Source: Pseudomonas fluvialis
GTDB taxonomy: Bacteria; Pseudomonadota; Gammaproteobacteria; Pseudomonadales; Pseudomonadaceae
NCBI RefSeq assembly: GCF_014207935.1
Contig: NZ_JACHLL010000005.1
Span: forward strand, 310,001 to 374,000
DNA: 64,000 bases
Reading direction: 5' to 3'
Shown: positions 20,964 through 31,302 of the stretch, one piece after another
How positions within the stretch are numbered: the stretch's first letter is position 1
Layout of the letters: every line of letters begins with the position of its first letter
The notes under the pieces: generated by a model
What the model saw: the letters and a program-made list of their open reading frames with translations, nothing else
The model's database searches: none
What the model was told of the DNA's origin: nothing
Position numbers and translations under genes: made by a program

Positions 20964-22448
20964 ATGAAACGCCTGTTACTGATGCTGCTGACGGCCCTGC
21001 TGATCCTCGTCTGCGTGCTGGTCGGCCGCCCCCTGCTGCTGCCAGAAGCCCAGTTGAACCGCGACAGCGTTCAGCTGCCGGTGGCGATCGATGCCCAGCG
21101 CGCCGCCGAGAGCCTGGCCGCCGCCATTCGCCTGCCGACCATCTCCCACCAGATTGGCGCTCCGGCAGCCCAGCTGGAAGCCAGTCAGGCCGCCTTTGCC
21201 GGCCTGCGTCAGTGGCTGGTTGAGCGCTACCCGCGCGTCAGCCAGCAGTTGCTGATGGAAGAGACCGGCAGCCAGAGCCTGCTGCTGCGCTGGCCGGGGC
21301 TGAACCGCCAGCTGCCGGCCGTGCTGCTGATGGCCCACCAGGACGTGGTGCCGGTCGTGCCGGGCAGCGAGGCCCAATGGACTCACCCGCCCTTCGCCGG
21401 GATCATCGCCGACGGCTATGTCTGGGGCCGTGGCGCCATCGACACCAAAGGCTCGCTGGTGGCCATGCTGGAAGCCTGCGAGGCCCTGCTGGCTCAGGGG
21501 TTCACGCCGCCCCGCGATGTGCTCCTGGCCTTCGGCCATGACGAGGAGATCGGCGGTTCGGGCAACCGTCGCCTGGCGGCTCAGCTCAAGGCACAAGGCC
21601 AGCGACTGGCCTGGGTCAACGACGAAGGCGGCTTTATCGTGCGCGGCCAGGTGCCCGGCGTCAGCCAGGATGTGGCCGTCGTCGGCATCGCCGAAAAGGG
21701 CTACCTCAGTGTGCTGCTAAAAGCCAAGGCACAGGGCGGGCACAGCTCGCAGCCGCAACCCTTCGCCGAAACCGCCGTGGGACGCCTGAGCCAGGCCCTG
21801 CAACGCATCGCCGCCAAGCCCTTTTCCCGCGACCTGGAGGGCCCGACGCGGCAGCTGCTGGACAGCGTCAGCCCCGCCCAGTCGTTCGGCTATCGGATGG
21901 TGTTCGCCAACCTGTGGCTGTTTGCGCCACTGGTGGAGCAGCAGATGAGCGCCACCCCGGCCGGCGCGGCCCAGCTGCAGACCACCCTGGCGCCGACGCT
22001 GTTGCGCAGCGGCGTGAAGGAGAATGTGTTGCCGTCCGAAGCCCGCGCCATTCTCAACCTGCGCCTGCACCCGCGTGACAGCATCGACGGCGTTCTCGCC
22101 CATCTGCGCGAAGCCGTGAACGACCCGCTGGTGACCGTGCAGGCGATGCCCGGCGGCCGGGAAGCGTCAAAGGTTTCGGATGCGCAGGGCGCGGCCTTTA
22201 AGCAGTTCGCCGAGGTCATCCGGCAAAGCTTCGGCAATACCCTGGTGGCGCCCAACCTCACGGTCGGCGGCACCGATTCGCGCAGCTACGAAGGGCTATC
22301 GGACAACATCTTCCGCTTCAGCCCGCTGCTGATGGAGCCGGGCGATCTGGCGCGCATGCACGGCGACAACGAGCGGGTGGCCATCACCACCCTGGCCAAC
22401 GCGGCCGGCTTCTACTACCGCCTGCTGGGCAGCCTCACGGGCGAGTAG
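20964..22448 (+). CDS. M20-family metallopeptidase, carboxypeptidase S / PM20D1-like
   Basis: A 494-residue zinc amidohydrolase with an N-terminal membrane anchor or signal (about 2-22). The metal ligands are in place: His in LLMAHQDVVPV, the bridging Asp in WGRGAIDTKG, the Glu pair in GHDEEIGGSG, and a further ligand in VNDEGG. The dimerisation lid spans about 250-390. Members of this branch cleave or form N-acyl amino acids and C-terminal peptides. It follows the acylase by 48 bp with the same orientation, suggesting stepwise breakdown of acylated amines or amino acids outside the cytoplasm. Its 3' end overlaps the convergent permease by 14 bp. Confidence 0.88.
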   Translation: MKRLLLMLLTALLILVCVLVGRPLLLPEAQLNRDSVQLPVAIDAQRAAESLAAAIRLPTISHQIGAPAAQLEASQAAFAGLRQWLVERYPRVSQQLLMEETGSQSLLLRWPGLNRQLPAVLLMAHQDVVPVVPGSEAQWTHPPFAGIIADGYVWGRGAIDTKGSLVAMLEACEALLAQGFTPPRDVLLAFGHDEEIGGSGNRRLAAQLKAQGQRLAWVNDEGGFIVRGQVPGVSQDVAVVGIAEKGYLSVLLKAKAQGGHSSQPQPFAETAVGRLSQALQRIAAKPFSRDLEGPTRQLLDSVSPAQSFGYRMVFANLWLFAPLVEQQMSATPAGAAQLQTTLAPTLLRSGVKENVLPSEARAILNLRLHPRDSIDGVLAHLREAVNDPLVTVQAMPGGREASKVSDAQGAAFKQFAEVIRQSFGNTLVAPNLTVGGTDSRSYEGLSDNIFRFSPLLMEPGDLARMHGDNERVAITTLANAAGFYYRLLGSLTGE

Positions 22449-23784
22449 CGCGGCGGTCGGCGCGGTCGTTGCCCCACTTGATCCACACATGCACCGGGAT
22501 GCCGGCCAGCAGTAGCAGGGTGCCGAGATACACCGTCTCGGCACCGGCGCCGTAGATGGCCCAGCCGCTGTAGAGAAAGCCCAGCCCGCCGAGCATGCTG
22601 ACCTTGAGCAGCGCCGCACCACGCAGGCCTTCCGTGCCCTTGAGGCGGATCATCAGCTCGGCCAGTGCGCAGAAGGCATAGGGCACCAGGCTGGCCATCA
22701 CCGCCAGCAGGATGATGGCGTTGAAGGCTCCCACCAGACCGTGGGCGAAGTTCATCACCACCAGGATCGAGGCCAGCAGGTTGGAAAACACCAGCGCGTT
22801 GGCCGGCGTGCCGAAGCGCGACAGATGGCCCAGGCTGTGCGGAAATACCCGGTCCAGCGCCGCGCCGTAGGGCACCTGACCGGTCAGCAGGGTGAAACCG
22901 TTGAGCGTGCCGAAGGTGGCGATCACCGCCCCCACCGCCACCAGCACACCACCGACGTCGCCCCACATCAGTCGCGCCACATCGGCCAACGGCGCACTCG
23001 AGGCACTCAGTTGTTCGGCCGGCAGCACGCCCATGGTCACCGCCGACACCGCCATGTACACGCTGGCCGCCAGCAGCACGCCAAAGATGGTCGCCCTCGG
23101 AATGGTGCGGGCCGGATCGACCACTTCACCGGCCGGCACGGTGGCCGATTCCAGGCCGAGGAAGGCCCACAGCGTGATCGCTGCAGCCGCCGAGATCGCC
23201 GCCAGGTCAGACTGGCCGCTGCGGTTGATCACCGCGAAATTGGGCGGCTCCACCCACCACCAGCCCAGCACGCCGATCAGCAGCAGCGGCACCAGCTTGA
23301 GCACAGTGGTCAGCACCTGCACGGCACCGGCCTCCTTTACCCCGCGCACATTGATCAGGGTCAGCAGCCAGATGGCCGCCAGCGCGGTGAGCAGGCTGTA
23401 ACCGGAGGATTCGCCAATGGCCGGCACCAGAAAGCCGACATAACCGGCCAGCGCCACGGCCACCGCCGCGTTGCCGGTCCACAGGGTAATCCAGTAGCCC
23501 CAGGCGATCAGAAAGCCGGCGAACTCACCGTACCCCGCCTCGGTGTAGGCATAGGGGCCACCGGTCTTGTGCACCAGCTGCGACAGGCGCCCGAACAGCA
23601 CCGCCAGCACCAGCGCACCGCAGGAGGTCAGCAACCAGCCCCCCAGAGAAATGGGGCCGAAGGAGGCCAGCGAGGCCGGCAGCAGGAAAATCCCCGAGCC
23701 GATCATGTTGCCCACCACCAGGGCGGTACAGGCGATCAGGCCAAGGCCCTTAGCGGAGGGAGCAGATGACGGTTGCACAGCCAT
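22435..23784 (-). CDS. APC-family amino acid/polyamine permease (AdiC/PotE-like)
   Basis: A 449-residue membrane protein with about 12 hydrophobic segments. The family motif GNMIGSGIFLLP is in helix 1, and TGGPYAYTEAGYG and LWAFLGLESATVPAGEV are the substrate-region blocks of the AdiC/CadB/PotE branch. It likely exchanges or imports an amino acid or diamine across the inner membrane. It sits between the spu transporter operon and the acylase genes on the spu strand, but the strong spuH terminator lies between it and spuH, so it has its own promoter. The ribosome site is AAGGAA. The substrate could be an acylase product such as an amino acid, or a polyamine; sequence alone does not decide. Confidence 0.88.
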   Translation of the reverse strand: MAVQPSSAPSAKGLGLIACTALVVGNMIGSGIFLLPASLASFGPISLGGWLLTSCGALVLAVLFGRLSQLVHKTGGPYAYTEAGYGEFAGFLIAWGYWITLWTGNAAVAVALAGYVGFLVPAIGESSGYSLLTALAAIWLLTLINVRGVKEAGAVQVLTTVLKLVPLLLIGVLGWWWVEPPNFAVINRSGQSDLAAISAAAAITLWAFLGLESATVPAGEVVDPARTIPRATIFGVLLAASVYMAVSAVTMGVLPAEQLSASSAPLADVARLMWGDVGGVLVAVGAVIATFGTLNGFTLLTGQVPYGAALDRVFPHSLGHLSRFGTPANALVFSNLLASILVVMNFAHGLVGAFNAIILLAVMASLVPYAFCALAELMIRLKGTEGLRGAALLKVSMLGGLGFLYSGWAIYGAGAETVYLGTLLLLAGIPVHVWIKWGNDRADRRATRP

Positions 23785-23847
23785 GGACGCATTCCTTGAG
23801 TCGGTTGGCTGCAGTGTAGGCCGCCAGGCAGGGGCTCATGCAATGCC

Positions 23848-23883
23848 CACAAACAACAACCCCGCCAGCAGGCGGGGTTGTTG
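23848..23883 (-). terminator. Terminator of the spu transporter operon
   Basis: CAACAACCCCGCC, AGCA, GGCGGGGTTGTTG: a perfect 13-bp stem 18 bp past the spuH stop, followed on the minus strand by TTTGTGGG. Confidence 0.9.
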
Positions 23884-23901
23884 ATCAGCGAAGGAGGCGG
23901 A

Positions 23902-24762
23902 TCAGGCGGCTTTCTGCTGCCAGGACACCGCTTCCTCGGCCATGGCCTGCTGGATGGCGCGCTTGCGGCGCTCCTCGGCACGGCGGCTGAAGTACCAGGC
24001 GAAGAAGGTGAACAACGACACCGACAGCAGCACCAGGCTGGCAACCGCGTTGATCTCCGGCTTCACACCCATACGCACGGCGGAGAACACTTCCATCGGC
24101 AGGGTAGTCGAGCCTGGGCCCGATACGAAGCTGGCCAGCACCAGGTCATCCAGCGACAGGGCGAAGGACATCATGCCGCCCGCTGCCAGTGACGGTGCAA
24201 TCATCGGGATGGTGATCAGAAAGAACACCTTCCACGGCTTGGCACCCAGGTCCATGGCCGCCTCCTCGATGGACATGTCCAGTTCACGCAGGCGCGAACT
24301 CACCACCACCGCCACATAGGCCGAGCAGAAGGTGGTGTGGGCGATCCAGATGGTCAGCACGCCACGCTCGGCCGGCCAGCCGATGATCTGCGCCATGGCC
24401 ACGAACAGCAGCAACAGCGACAGACCGGTGATCACCTCGGGCATGACCAGCGGCGCGGTGACCAGGCCACCGAACAGGGTGCGCCCCTTGAAGCGTGGGA
24501 TGCGGGTCAGCACGAAGGCCGCCAGGGTACCCAGCGCCACCGCCGCCACGGCGGTGTACAGGGCGATCTCGATAGAACGCATCACGGCGCCCATCAACTG
24601 GCTGTTGTCGAGCAGGCCGGCATACCACTTCACCGACCAGCCGCCCCACACGGTCACCAGCTTGGAGCCGTTGAACGAGTAGATAACCAGGATGACCATC
24701 GGCAGGTAGATAAACAGCAGGCCGACCCAAAGCATCAGGGTGGAGAAACTGAAGCGCTTCAT
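23902..24762 (-). CDS. spuH: Polyamine ABC transporter permease SpuH/PotI
   Basis: A 286-residue inner-membrane permease with six predicted helices and the EAA-loop signature (EEAAMDLGAKPWKVFFLITIP, seen as EEAAMDLGA and ITIPMIAP). It pairs with SpuG to form the channel for putrescine/spermidine uptake. Its ATG overlaps the end of spuG (ATGA), indicating coupled translation. The C-terminal tail is rich in R, E and A (SRRAEERRKRAIQ). It is the last gene of the transporter unit, closed by a strong hairpin. Confidence 0.95.
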   Translation of the reverse strand: MKRFSFSTLMLWVGLLFIYLPMVILVIYSFNGSKLVTVWGGWSVKWYAGLLDNSQLMGAVMRSIEIALYTAVAAVALGTLAAFVLTRIPRFKGRTLFGGLVTAPLVMPEVITGLSLLLLFVAMAQIIGWPAERGVLTIWIAHTTFCSAYVAVVVSSRLRELDMSIEEAAMDLGAKPWKVFFLITIPMIAPSLAAGGMMSFALSLDDLVLASFVSGPGSTTLPMEVFSAVRMGVKPEINAVASLVLLSVSLFTFFAWYFSRRAEERRKRAIQQAMAEEAVSWQQKAA

Positions 24763-25667
24763 ACCTTGCCCTCCAGTTCCTTGGCTTGGTTACGGTTGAA
24801 CCAGATGATCGGCACCATGAGGATGGCCAGCATGATCACCGCCAGGGCGGACGCCACCGGCCAGTCGCGGTTGTTGAAGAACTCCTGCCACAGCACCTTG
24901 CCGATCATCAGGGTCTCCGGGCCGCCGAGCAGTTCCGGAATCACAAACTCGCCCACCGCCGGAATGAACACCAGCATGCTGCCGGCGACGATGCCGTTCT
25001 TCGACAGCGGTACGGTGATTTTCCAGAACGCGGAGATGTTGCGGCAACCCAGGTCGGCCGCAGCCTCCAGCAGGGTCAGGTCATGCTTGACCAGGTTGGC
25101 GAACAGCGGCAGCACCATGAACGGCAGGTATGAGTAGACGATACCGATGTACACCGCGACGTTGGTGTTGAGGATCTGCAGCGGCTCGCTGATCAGCCCC
25201 AGCTGCATGAGGAAGCCGTTGAGCAGACCATTGGTGCTGAGGATGCCCATCCAGGCGTAGACGCGGATGAGGATCGCTGTCCAGGTCGGCATCATGATCA
25301 ACAGCACATAAACCGTCTGCATTTCCTTGTCGGCACGGGCAATGGCATAGGCCATCGGATAGCCGATAAGGAGACACAGCAGGGTGCTGATCGCCGCCAT
25401 CTTCAGCGAACCGAGGTAGGCCGAAACGTACAGGTCGTCCTCGGTGAGCAACAGGTAGTTGCCCAGGTTGAGCACCAGCGAGATCTGGTTGTCGACCCAG
25501 CTCCAGATTTCGGTGTAGGGCGGGATGGCCACGTCCGCTTCGGCAAAGCTGATCTTCAGGACGATGAAGAACGGCAGCATGAAGAACAGGAACAGCCAGA
25601 AGAATGGCACTCCGATAACGAAGTGCCGCCCCCTCGGCAGGAGGCGTTTCAGGGTGCGTTTGCTCAT
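24759..25667 (-). CDS. spuG: Polyamine ABC transporter permease SpuG/PotH
   Basis: A 302-residue permease of the PotB/PotH branch, six predicted helices, with the coupling loop LLEAAADLGCRNISAFWKI. The large extracytoplasmic loop after helix 1 (about 45-85) is typical of PotH. It overlaps spuF upstream and spuH downstream by four bases each (ATGA), so the three genes form one translationally coupled set. It works with SpuH, the ATPase SpuF and a periplasmic binding protein. Confidence 0.95.
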   Translation of the reverse strand: MSKRTLKRLLPRGRHFVIGVPFFWLFLFFMLPFFIVLKISFAEADVAIPPYTEIWSWVDNQISLVLNLGNYLLLTEDDLYVSAYLGSLKMAAISTLLCLLIGYPMAYAIARADKEMQTVYVLLIMMPTWTAILIRVYAWMGILSTNGLLNGFLMQLGLISEPLQILNTNVAVYIGIVYSYLPFMVLPLFANLVKHDLTLLEAAADLGCRNISAFWKITVPLSKNGIVAGSMLVFIPAVGEFVIPELLGGPETLMIGKVLWQEFFNNRDWPVASALAVIMLAILMVPIIWFNRNQAKELEGKV

Positions 25668-26806
25668 GACCGCAGTACCACTCCGCTGTCGTTTTCCCAG
25701 TGCACGAAGACCTGATCACCCCAGGTCGGCCGGGTGCCACGGCGCTCGGCGTTGGTCATCACCGCCTGCACCACCATGCCGCTGGGCAGTTCGATGTAGA
25801 ACACCGAATGGCCACCGAGGTAGGCGATGTCCTGCACCCTGCCCACCGACCAGTTGCTGTCGTCGGCCGGCTGCTCGGTGGTGACCCAGAGCTTTTCCGG
25901 ACGCAGGGCGTAGGTCACGCGCTTGTCTTCCAGGGAGGTGCTGACGCCGTGGCCGACGTAGATCGGGCGCTCTAGCTGGGGACAGGCGATCACCGCGTGG
26001 TCTTCCATGTCCTGGACCACTTCGCCCTCGAACAGGTTGACGCTGCCGATGAACTCGCACACCAGGCGGTTGATCGGGGTTTCGTAGATGTCCACTGGGC
26101 TGCCGATCTGCTCAATGCAGCCCAGGTGCATGATGGCGATGCGCTCGGCCATGGTCATGGCCTCTTCCTGATCGTGGGTCACCATCACGCAGGTCACGCC
26201 GACGCGCTCGATGATTTCCACCAGCTCCAGCTGCATCTGCGAACGCAGCTTCTTGTCCAGCGCGCCCATCGGCTCGTCGAGCAGCAGCAGCTTGGGACGC
26301 TTGGCCAGGGAGCGGGCCAGGGCCACGCGCTGGCGCTGGCCACCGGACAGCTGGTGCGGCTTGCGTCGGGCGTACTGGGTCATGTGCACCAGCTTGAGCA
26401 TCTCGGCCACGCGCTTGTCGATCTCGTCCTTGGGCAGACCATCCTGCTTAAGGCCGAAAGCGATGTTCTGCTCCACGCTCATGTGCGGGAACAGCGCGTA
26501 GGACTGGAACATCATGTTGATCGGCCGCTCGTAGGGCGGCAGGTCGGTGATGTCCTGGCCATCCAGATAGATGCGACCTTCGGTCGGCCGCTCGAAGCCG
26601 GCCAGCATGCGCAACAGAGTCGACTTACCCGAACCAGAGCCGCCGAGCAGGGCGAAAATCTCGCCCTTGTTGATGGTCAGGGACACCGAGTCCACTGCCG
26701 CCGTCTCGTCGAACTTCTTGGTCACCCGGTCGATTTTTACCAGCACCTCTTTAGGCTGCTGGTCGCCGGTGAGGGCTTTCTTGTAAGCACCGGAGGCTAT
26801 TGCCAT
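25664..26806 (-). CDS. spuF: Polyamine ABC transporter ATP-binding protein SpuF/PotG
   Basis: A 380-residue ATPase: Walker A GGSGSGKST, signature LSGGQRQRVALARSL, Walker B LLLLDEPMGALD, H-loop VMVTHDQEEAMTMAE, then a C-terminal TOBE domain (about 300-375). The ATG at 26806 has GGGAG seven bases upstream; a GTG two codons earlier is inside that ribosome site. It powers uptake through SpuG/SpuH. The 370-bp gap between it and spuD is where PAO1 has spuE, so a partial processing or attenuation site may separate high binding-protein from low ATPase expression. Confidence 0.95.
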   Translation of the reverse strand: MAIASGAYKKALTGDQQPKEVLVKIDRVTKKFDETAAVDSVSLTINKGEIFALLGGSGSGKSTLLRMLAGFERPTEGRIYLDGQDITDLPPYERPINMMFQSYALFPHMSVEQNIAFGLKQDGLPKDEIDKRVAEMLKLVHMTQYARRKPHQLSGGQRQRVALARSLAKRPKLLLLDEPMGALDKKLRSQMQLELVEIIERVGVTCVMVTHDQEEAMTMAERIAIMHLGCIEQIGSPVDIYETPINRLVCEFIGSVNLFEGEVVQDMEDHAVIACPQLERPIYVGHGVSTSLEDKRVTYALRPEKLWVTTEQPADDSNWSVGRVQDIAYLGGHSVFYIELPSGMVVQAVMTNAERRGTRPTWGDQVFVHWENDSGVVLRS

Positions 26807-27176
26807 TACCACACTCCCACTGTGCGCAGGCCGAGAAGGCCGCGCCTTTTGTCGTTGAGGGCCGCCCGCGACCCTTGGTGTTTTGTCCGGCGGGGCCCCC
26901 TATCCGGGAAGGCCACCGCGTCGATACCTTCGGGAGACCGTGTCCGGCACCTTGCCAGACACATCCCCCCTCCCCCACACGGGGATGGCGACAGGCTTGT
27001 GTCGCCGGCTTGCTCCATCAAAATCTGGCGGTCCCTGGCGGGCGCAGTGCGCCCTCACAGCAGGTAATGCCCGCCCGGCCAGTGCTGGCTGGCCAACCGC
27101 GCCGGATCAAGGCCCACGCGGTCACGCATTCGGAGGTTGCCGGCCTGTTCAAGAGACCGGCAACCGGGTCACACTG
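26807..27176 (-). other. 370-bp noncoding gap with hairpins between spuD and spuF
   Basis: No credible gene was seen in this stretch. It holds two clear dyads: GGTTGCCGG/CCGGCAACC (27135-27143 and 27157-27165), 12 bases past the spuD stop, and GGCCAG/CTGGCC (27077-27094). There are also GC-rich runs such as GGCGGGGCCCCC. The first dyad lacks a T-run and may stabilise or attenuate the spuD message. Where PAO1 carries spuE, this gap may be a deletion scar, although I could not recognise any spuE remnant. Confidence 0.55.
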
Positions 27177-28379
<1,203 letters not shown>

Positions 28380-28391
28380 CTAGCCTGGGGC

Positions 28392-29765
28392 TCAACCCTG
28401 CAGATCACGATAGGCCAGGTCGAGGCACATGCGCGCTTTCTCCACCAGCTCATCGATTTCTTGCTTGGTAATGACCAGCGGCGGAGCAATGATCATGGTG
28501 TCGCCCACGGCGCGCATGATCAGACCGTTACTGAAGCAGTAGCCGCGGCAGGTCATGCCGGCAGCCTTGTCGCTCGGGTAACGCTCGCGAGTCGCCTTGT
28601 TCTTCACCAGCTCGATGGCACCGAGCATACCCACGCCACGGACTTCACCCACCAGCGGGTGATCAGCCAGCTCACGCAAACGTGCTTGCAAGTACGGTGC
28701 CGTTTCGTTCTTGACCCGCTCGATGATCTTTTCTTCCTTGAGAATGCGCAGGTTTTCCATACCCACCGCCGCCGCCACCGGGTGACCGGAGTAGGTGAAG
28801 CCGTGGTTGAAATCGCCACCCTCGTTGATCACCTGAAACACCTTGTCGCTGACGATCAGGCCGCCCATCGGCACGTAGCCGGAGGTCAGGCCCTTGGCGA
28901 TGGTCATCAGGTCCGGCTTGTTGCCGTAGTAATCGCTGCCAAACCACTCGCCGGTACGGCCAAAACCACAGATCACTTCGTCGGCCACGAACAGGATGTC
29001 GTACTTGGCGAGAATCTCGCGGATGCGCGGCCAGTAGGTGTCCGGCGGGATGATCACGCCGCCGGCGCCCTGGATCGGCTCGGCGATGAAGGCGGCGACC
29101 TTGTCTTCGCCGACTTCGAGAATTTTCTTTTCCAGCTGATCGGCGGCCCAGATGCCGAACTCGTCCGGGGTCATGTCGCCACCCTCACCGAACCAGTACG
29201 GCTGCGGGATGTGCACGATGCCCGGAATCGGCAGGTCGCCCTGCTTGTGCATGCCGGCCATGCCGCCCAGGCTGGTGCCTGCAACGGTGGAGCCGTGGTA
29301 GCCGTTGATGCGGCCGATGATGACCTTCTTGCTCGGCTTGCCCTTGAGGTCCCAGTAGTGGCGGACCATGCGCAGCATGGTGTCGTTGCCTTCGGAACCG
29401 GAACCGGTGAAGAACACATGGTTCATGCCTTCCGGCGCCACGTCGGAAATGGCCTTGGCCAGCTCCAGCACCGGCGGGTGAGCGGTCATGAAGAAGGTGT
29501 TGTAGAACGGCAGCTCGCGCATCTGCTTGCTGGCGGCCTCGACCAGTTCCTCGCGGCCGTAACCGATGGCCACGCACCACAGACCGGCCATGCCGTCGAG
29601 GATCTTGTTGCCCTCGCTGTCCCACAGGTGAACGCCTTCGGCCTTGGTGATGATGCGCGGCCCATTTTCATGCAGCTGCTTGTAGTCAGTGAACGGCGCC
29701 AGGTGGTGGGCGCGGCTCAGCTCCTGCCATTCACGGGTTTTCGGGTTGTTCACTGTGTTACTCAT
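28392..29765 (-). CDS. spuC: Polyamine:pyruvate aminotransferase SpuC
   Basis: A 457-residue class III PLP aminotransferase. The cofactor-lysine block TIAKGLTSGYVPMGG and the Asp block FVADEVICGFGRTG are present, and NGYHGST is the phosphate-site region. SpuC moves an amino group from putrescine, cadaverine or spermidine to pyruvate. It starts in front of its own 94-bp region after the spuB terminator, and spuD follows after 117 bp, so spuC may begin a second transcript running into spuD. The length equals that known for PAO1 SpuC (about 456). Confidence 0.95.
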   Translation of the reverse strand: MSNTVNNPKTREWQELSRAHHLAPFTDYKQLHENGPRIITKAEGVHLWDSEGNKILDGMAGLWCVAIGYGREELVEAASKQMRELPFYNTFFMTAHPPVLELAKAISDVAPEGMNHVFFTGSGSEGNDTMLRMVRHYWDLKGKPSKKVIIGRINGYHGSTVAGTSLGGMAGMHKQGDLPIPGIVHIPQPYWFGEGGDMTPDEFGIWAADQLEKKILEVGEDKVAAFIAEPIQGAGGVIIPPDTYWPRIREILAKYDILFVADEVICGFGRTGEWFGSDYYGNKPDLMTIAKGLTSGYVPMGGLIVSDKVFQVINEGGDFNHGFTYSGHPVAAAVGMENLRILKEEKIIERVKNETAPYLQARLRELADHPLVGEVRGVGMLGAIELVKNKATRERYPSDKAAGMTCRGYCFSNGLIMRAVGDTMIIAPPLVITKQEIDELVEKARMCLDLAYRDLQG

Positions 29766-29807
29766 CTCAACTACTACCTATGTCGTGCGAGCCGGGGGTT
29801 CGGCGCC

Positions 29808-29849
29808 GCAAAAAAGAGGGGCTGACACGGAGCGGGGATCACCCGCTCC
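29808..29849 (-). terminator. Terminator of spuB
   Basis: GGAGCGGG, GATCA, CCCGCTCC forms an 8-bp GC stem 11 bp after the spuB stop. On the minus strand it is followed within 15 bases by CTCTTTTTTG. Confidence 0.75.
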
Positions 29850-29859
29850 GGCCACCGGA

Positions 29860-31218
29860 TCAAACGGACAGCAGGAGGAACTCGCGTTCCCAGGAGCTGA
29901 TGACCCGCTTGAAGTTTTCATGCTCGGCACGCTTCACCGCCACGTAGGCACGCATGAAGCGCTCACCGAGGTATTTCTCGCCTTCCTTGCAGGCCTCCAT
30001 GCGCTCCAGGGCGCTTTCGATGGTGACCGGTAGACGCAGGTTGCGGCGCTCGTAACCACGGCCCTTGACCGGCGCGCTGGGCTTGATGCCTTCAGCCATG
30101 CCGATGAAGCCGCACAGCAGGGATGCCGCCAGCACCAGATAGGGGTTGGCGTCGGCACCGGCCAGGCGGTTCTCCACGCGGCGGTTCTGCGGACCGGCTT
30201 CCGGCACGCGCAGACCCACGGTGCGGTTCTCCTCGCCCCACTCGACGTTCACCGGCGCCGAGGTATCGGGCAGGAAGCGGCGGAACGAGTTGACGTTGGG
30301 CGCGAACAGCGGCAACAGCTCGGGAATGAACTTCTGCAGACCGCCGATGTGGTGCATGAACAGTTCGCTCATGGTGCCGTCGGCATTGGAGAACAGGTTC
30401 TTACCGGTCTTGATGTCCACCACACTCTGGTGAATGTGCATGGCGCTGCCCGGCTGATCGGTGATCGGCTTGGCCATGAAGGTCACCGCCACGTCGTGCT
30501 TGAGCGCGGCTTCACGCATGGTGCGCTTGAACACGGTGATCTGGTCGGCCAGGTGCAGCGCGTCGCCGTGACGGAAGTTGATTTCCATCTGCGCCGGGCC
30601 GTCTTCGTGGATCAGGGTGTCCAGATCCAGGTCCTGCGCCTCGCACCAGTCGTAGACGTCTTCGAACAGCGGGTCGAATTCGTTGGCGGCGTCGATGGAG
30701 AAGCTCTGACGACCCACTTCCGGACGACCGGAGCGACCCACCGGTGCTTCCAGCGGGAAGTCCGGGTCGGCGCAGCGCTTGGTCAGGTAGAACTCCATCT
30801 CCGGCGCGACGATCGGCTGCCAGCCCTTATCGGAATACATCTTCAGGACTTTCTTGAGGACGTTGCGCGGCGACAGCTCGATCGGGTTGCCCTGCTTGTC
30901 GAAGGTGTCGTGAATCACCATCGCCGTCGGCTCGATGGCCCAGGGCACAACAAATACGGCGTTCTCATCCGGACGGCAGAACATGTCGATGTCCGCCTCG
31001 TCCAGCAGCTCGTAATAGATGTCGTCATCGACATAGTCGCCGGTGACGGTCTGCAGGAGCACACTCTCGGGGAGGCGCATGCCCTTCTCGTCCAGGAATT
31101 TGTTGGTCGGCGCAATCTTGCCGCGCGCGATACCCGTCAAATCGCTGATCAAGCATTCAACTTCGGTGATTTTGCGTTCTTTCAGCCAGCTGGTCAGCTG
31201 GTCGAGCTTGGTAGTCAT
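29860..31218 (-). CDS. spuB: Gamma-glutamylpolyamine synthetase SpuB (glutamine synthetase family)
   Basis: A 452-residue GlnA-like ligase that joins glutamate to a polyamine amino group using ATP, the first step of the gamma-glutamyl route. Family blocks: VECLISDLTGIARGK at the N-terminus, APEMEFYLT with metal-binding Glu residues, the GSAMHIHQSV block (ATP/metal His), and AGADANPYLVLAASL near the C-terminus. It is 84 bp downstream of spuA, likely one transcript, and has a terminator after it. It is paralogous to spuI across the divergent region. Which of the two prefers putrescine, and which longer polyamines or diaminopropane, cannot be read from sequence. Confidence 0.94.
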   Translation of the reverse strand: MTTKLDQLTSWLKERKITEVECLISDLTGIARGKIAPTNKFLDEKGMRLPESVLLQTVTGDYVDDDIYYELLDEADIDMFCRPDENAVFVVPWAIEPTAMVIHDTFDKQGNPIELSPRNVLKKVLKMYSDKGWQPIVAPEMEFYLTKRCADPDFPLEAPVGRSGRPEVGRQSFSIDAANEFDPLFEDVYDWCEAQDLDLDTLIHEDGPAQMEINFRHGDALHLADQITVFKRTMREAALKHDVAVTFMAKPITDQPGSAMHIHQSVVDIKTGKNLFSNADGTMSELFMHHIGGLQKFIPELLPLFAPNVNSFRRFLPDTSAPVNVEWGEENRTVGLRVPEAGPQNRRVENRLAGADANPYLVLAASLLCGFIGMAEGIKPSAPVKGRGYERRNLRLPVTIESALERMEACKEGEKYLGERFMRAYVAVKRAEHENFKRVISSWEREFLLLSV

Positions 31219-31302
31219 AAAGACCTCAGGGTTTATAGAGCGGCTACTGCGGACCGGTTAAAGCCTAGCGAAACCTCCCAGTTTCACCGACCGGTTGCTC
31301 AC

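Noticed and set aside
28461..29825. A 454-codon frame antisense to spuC.
   Set aside because: spuC has all aminotransferase motifs on the other strand; the antisense frame has none and no start signals.
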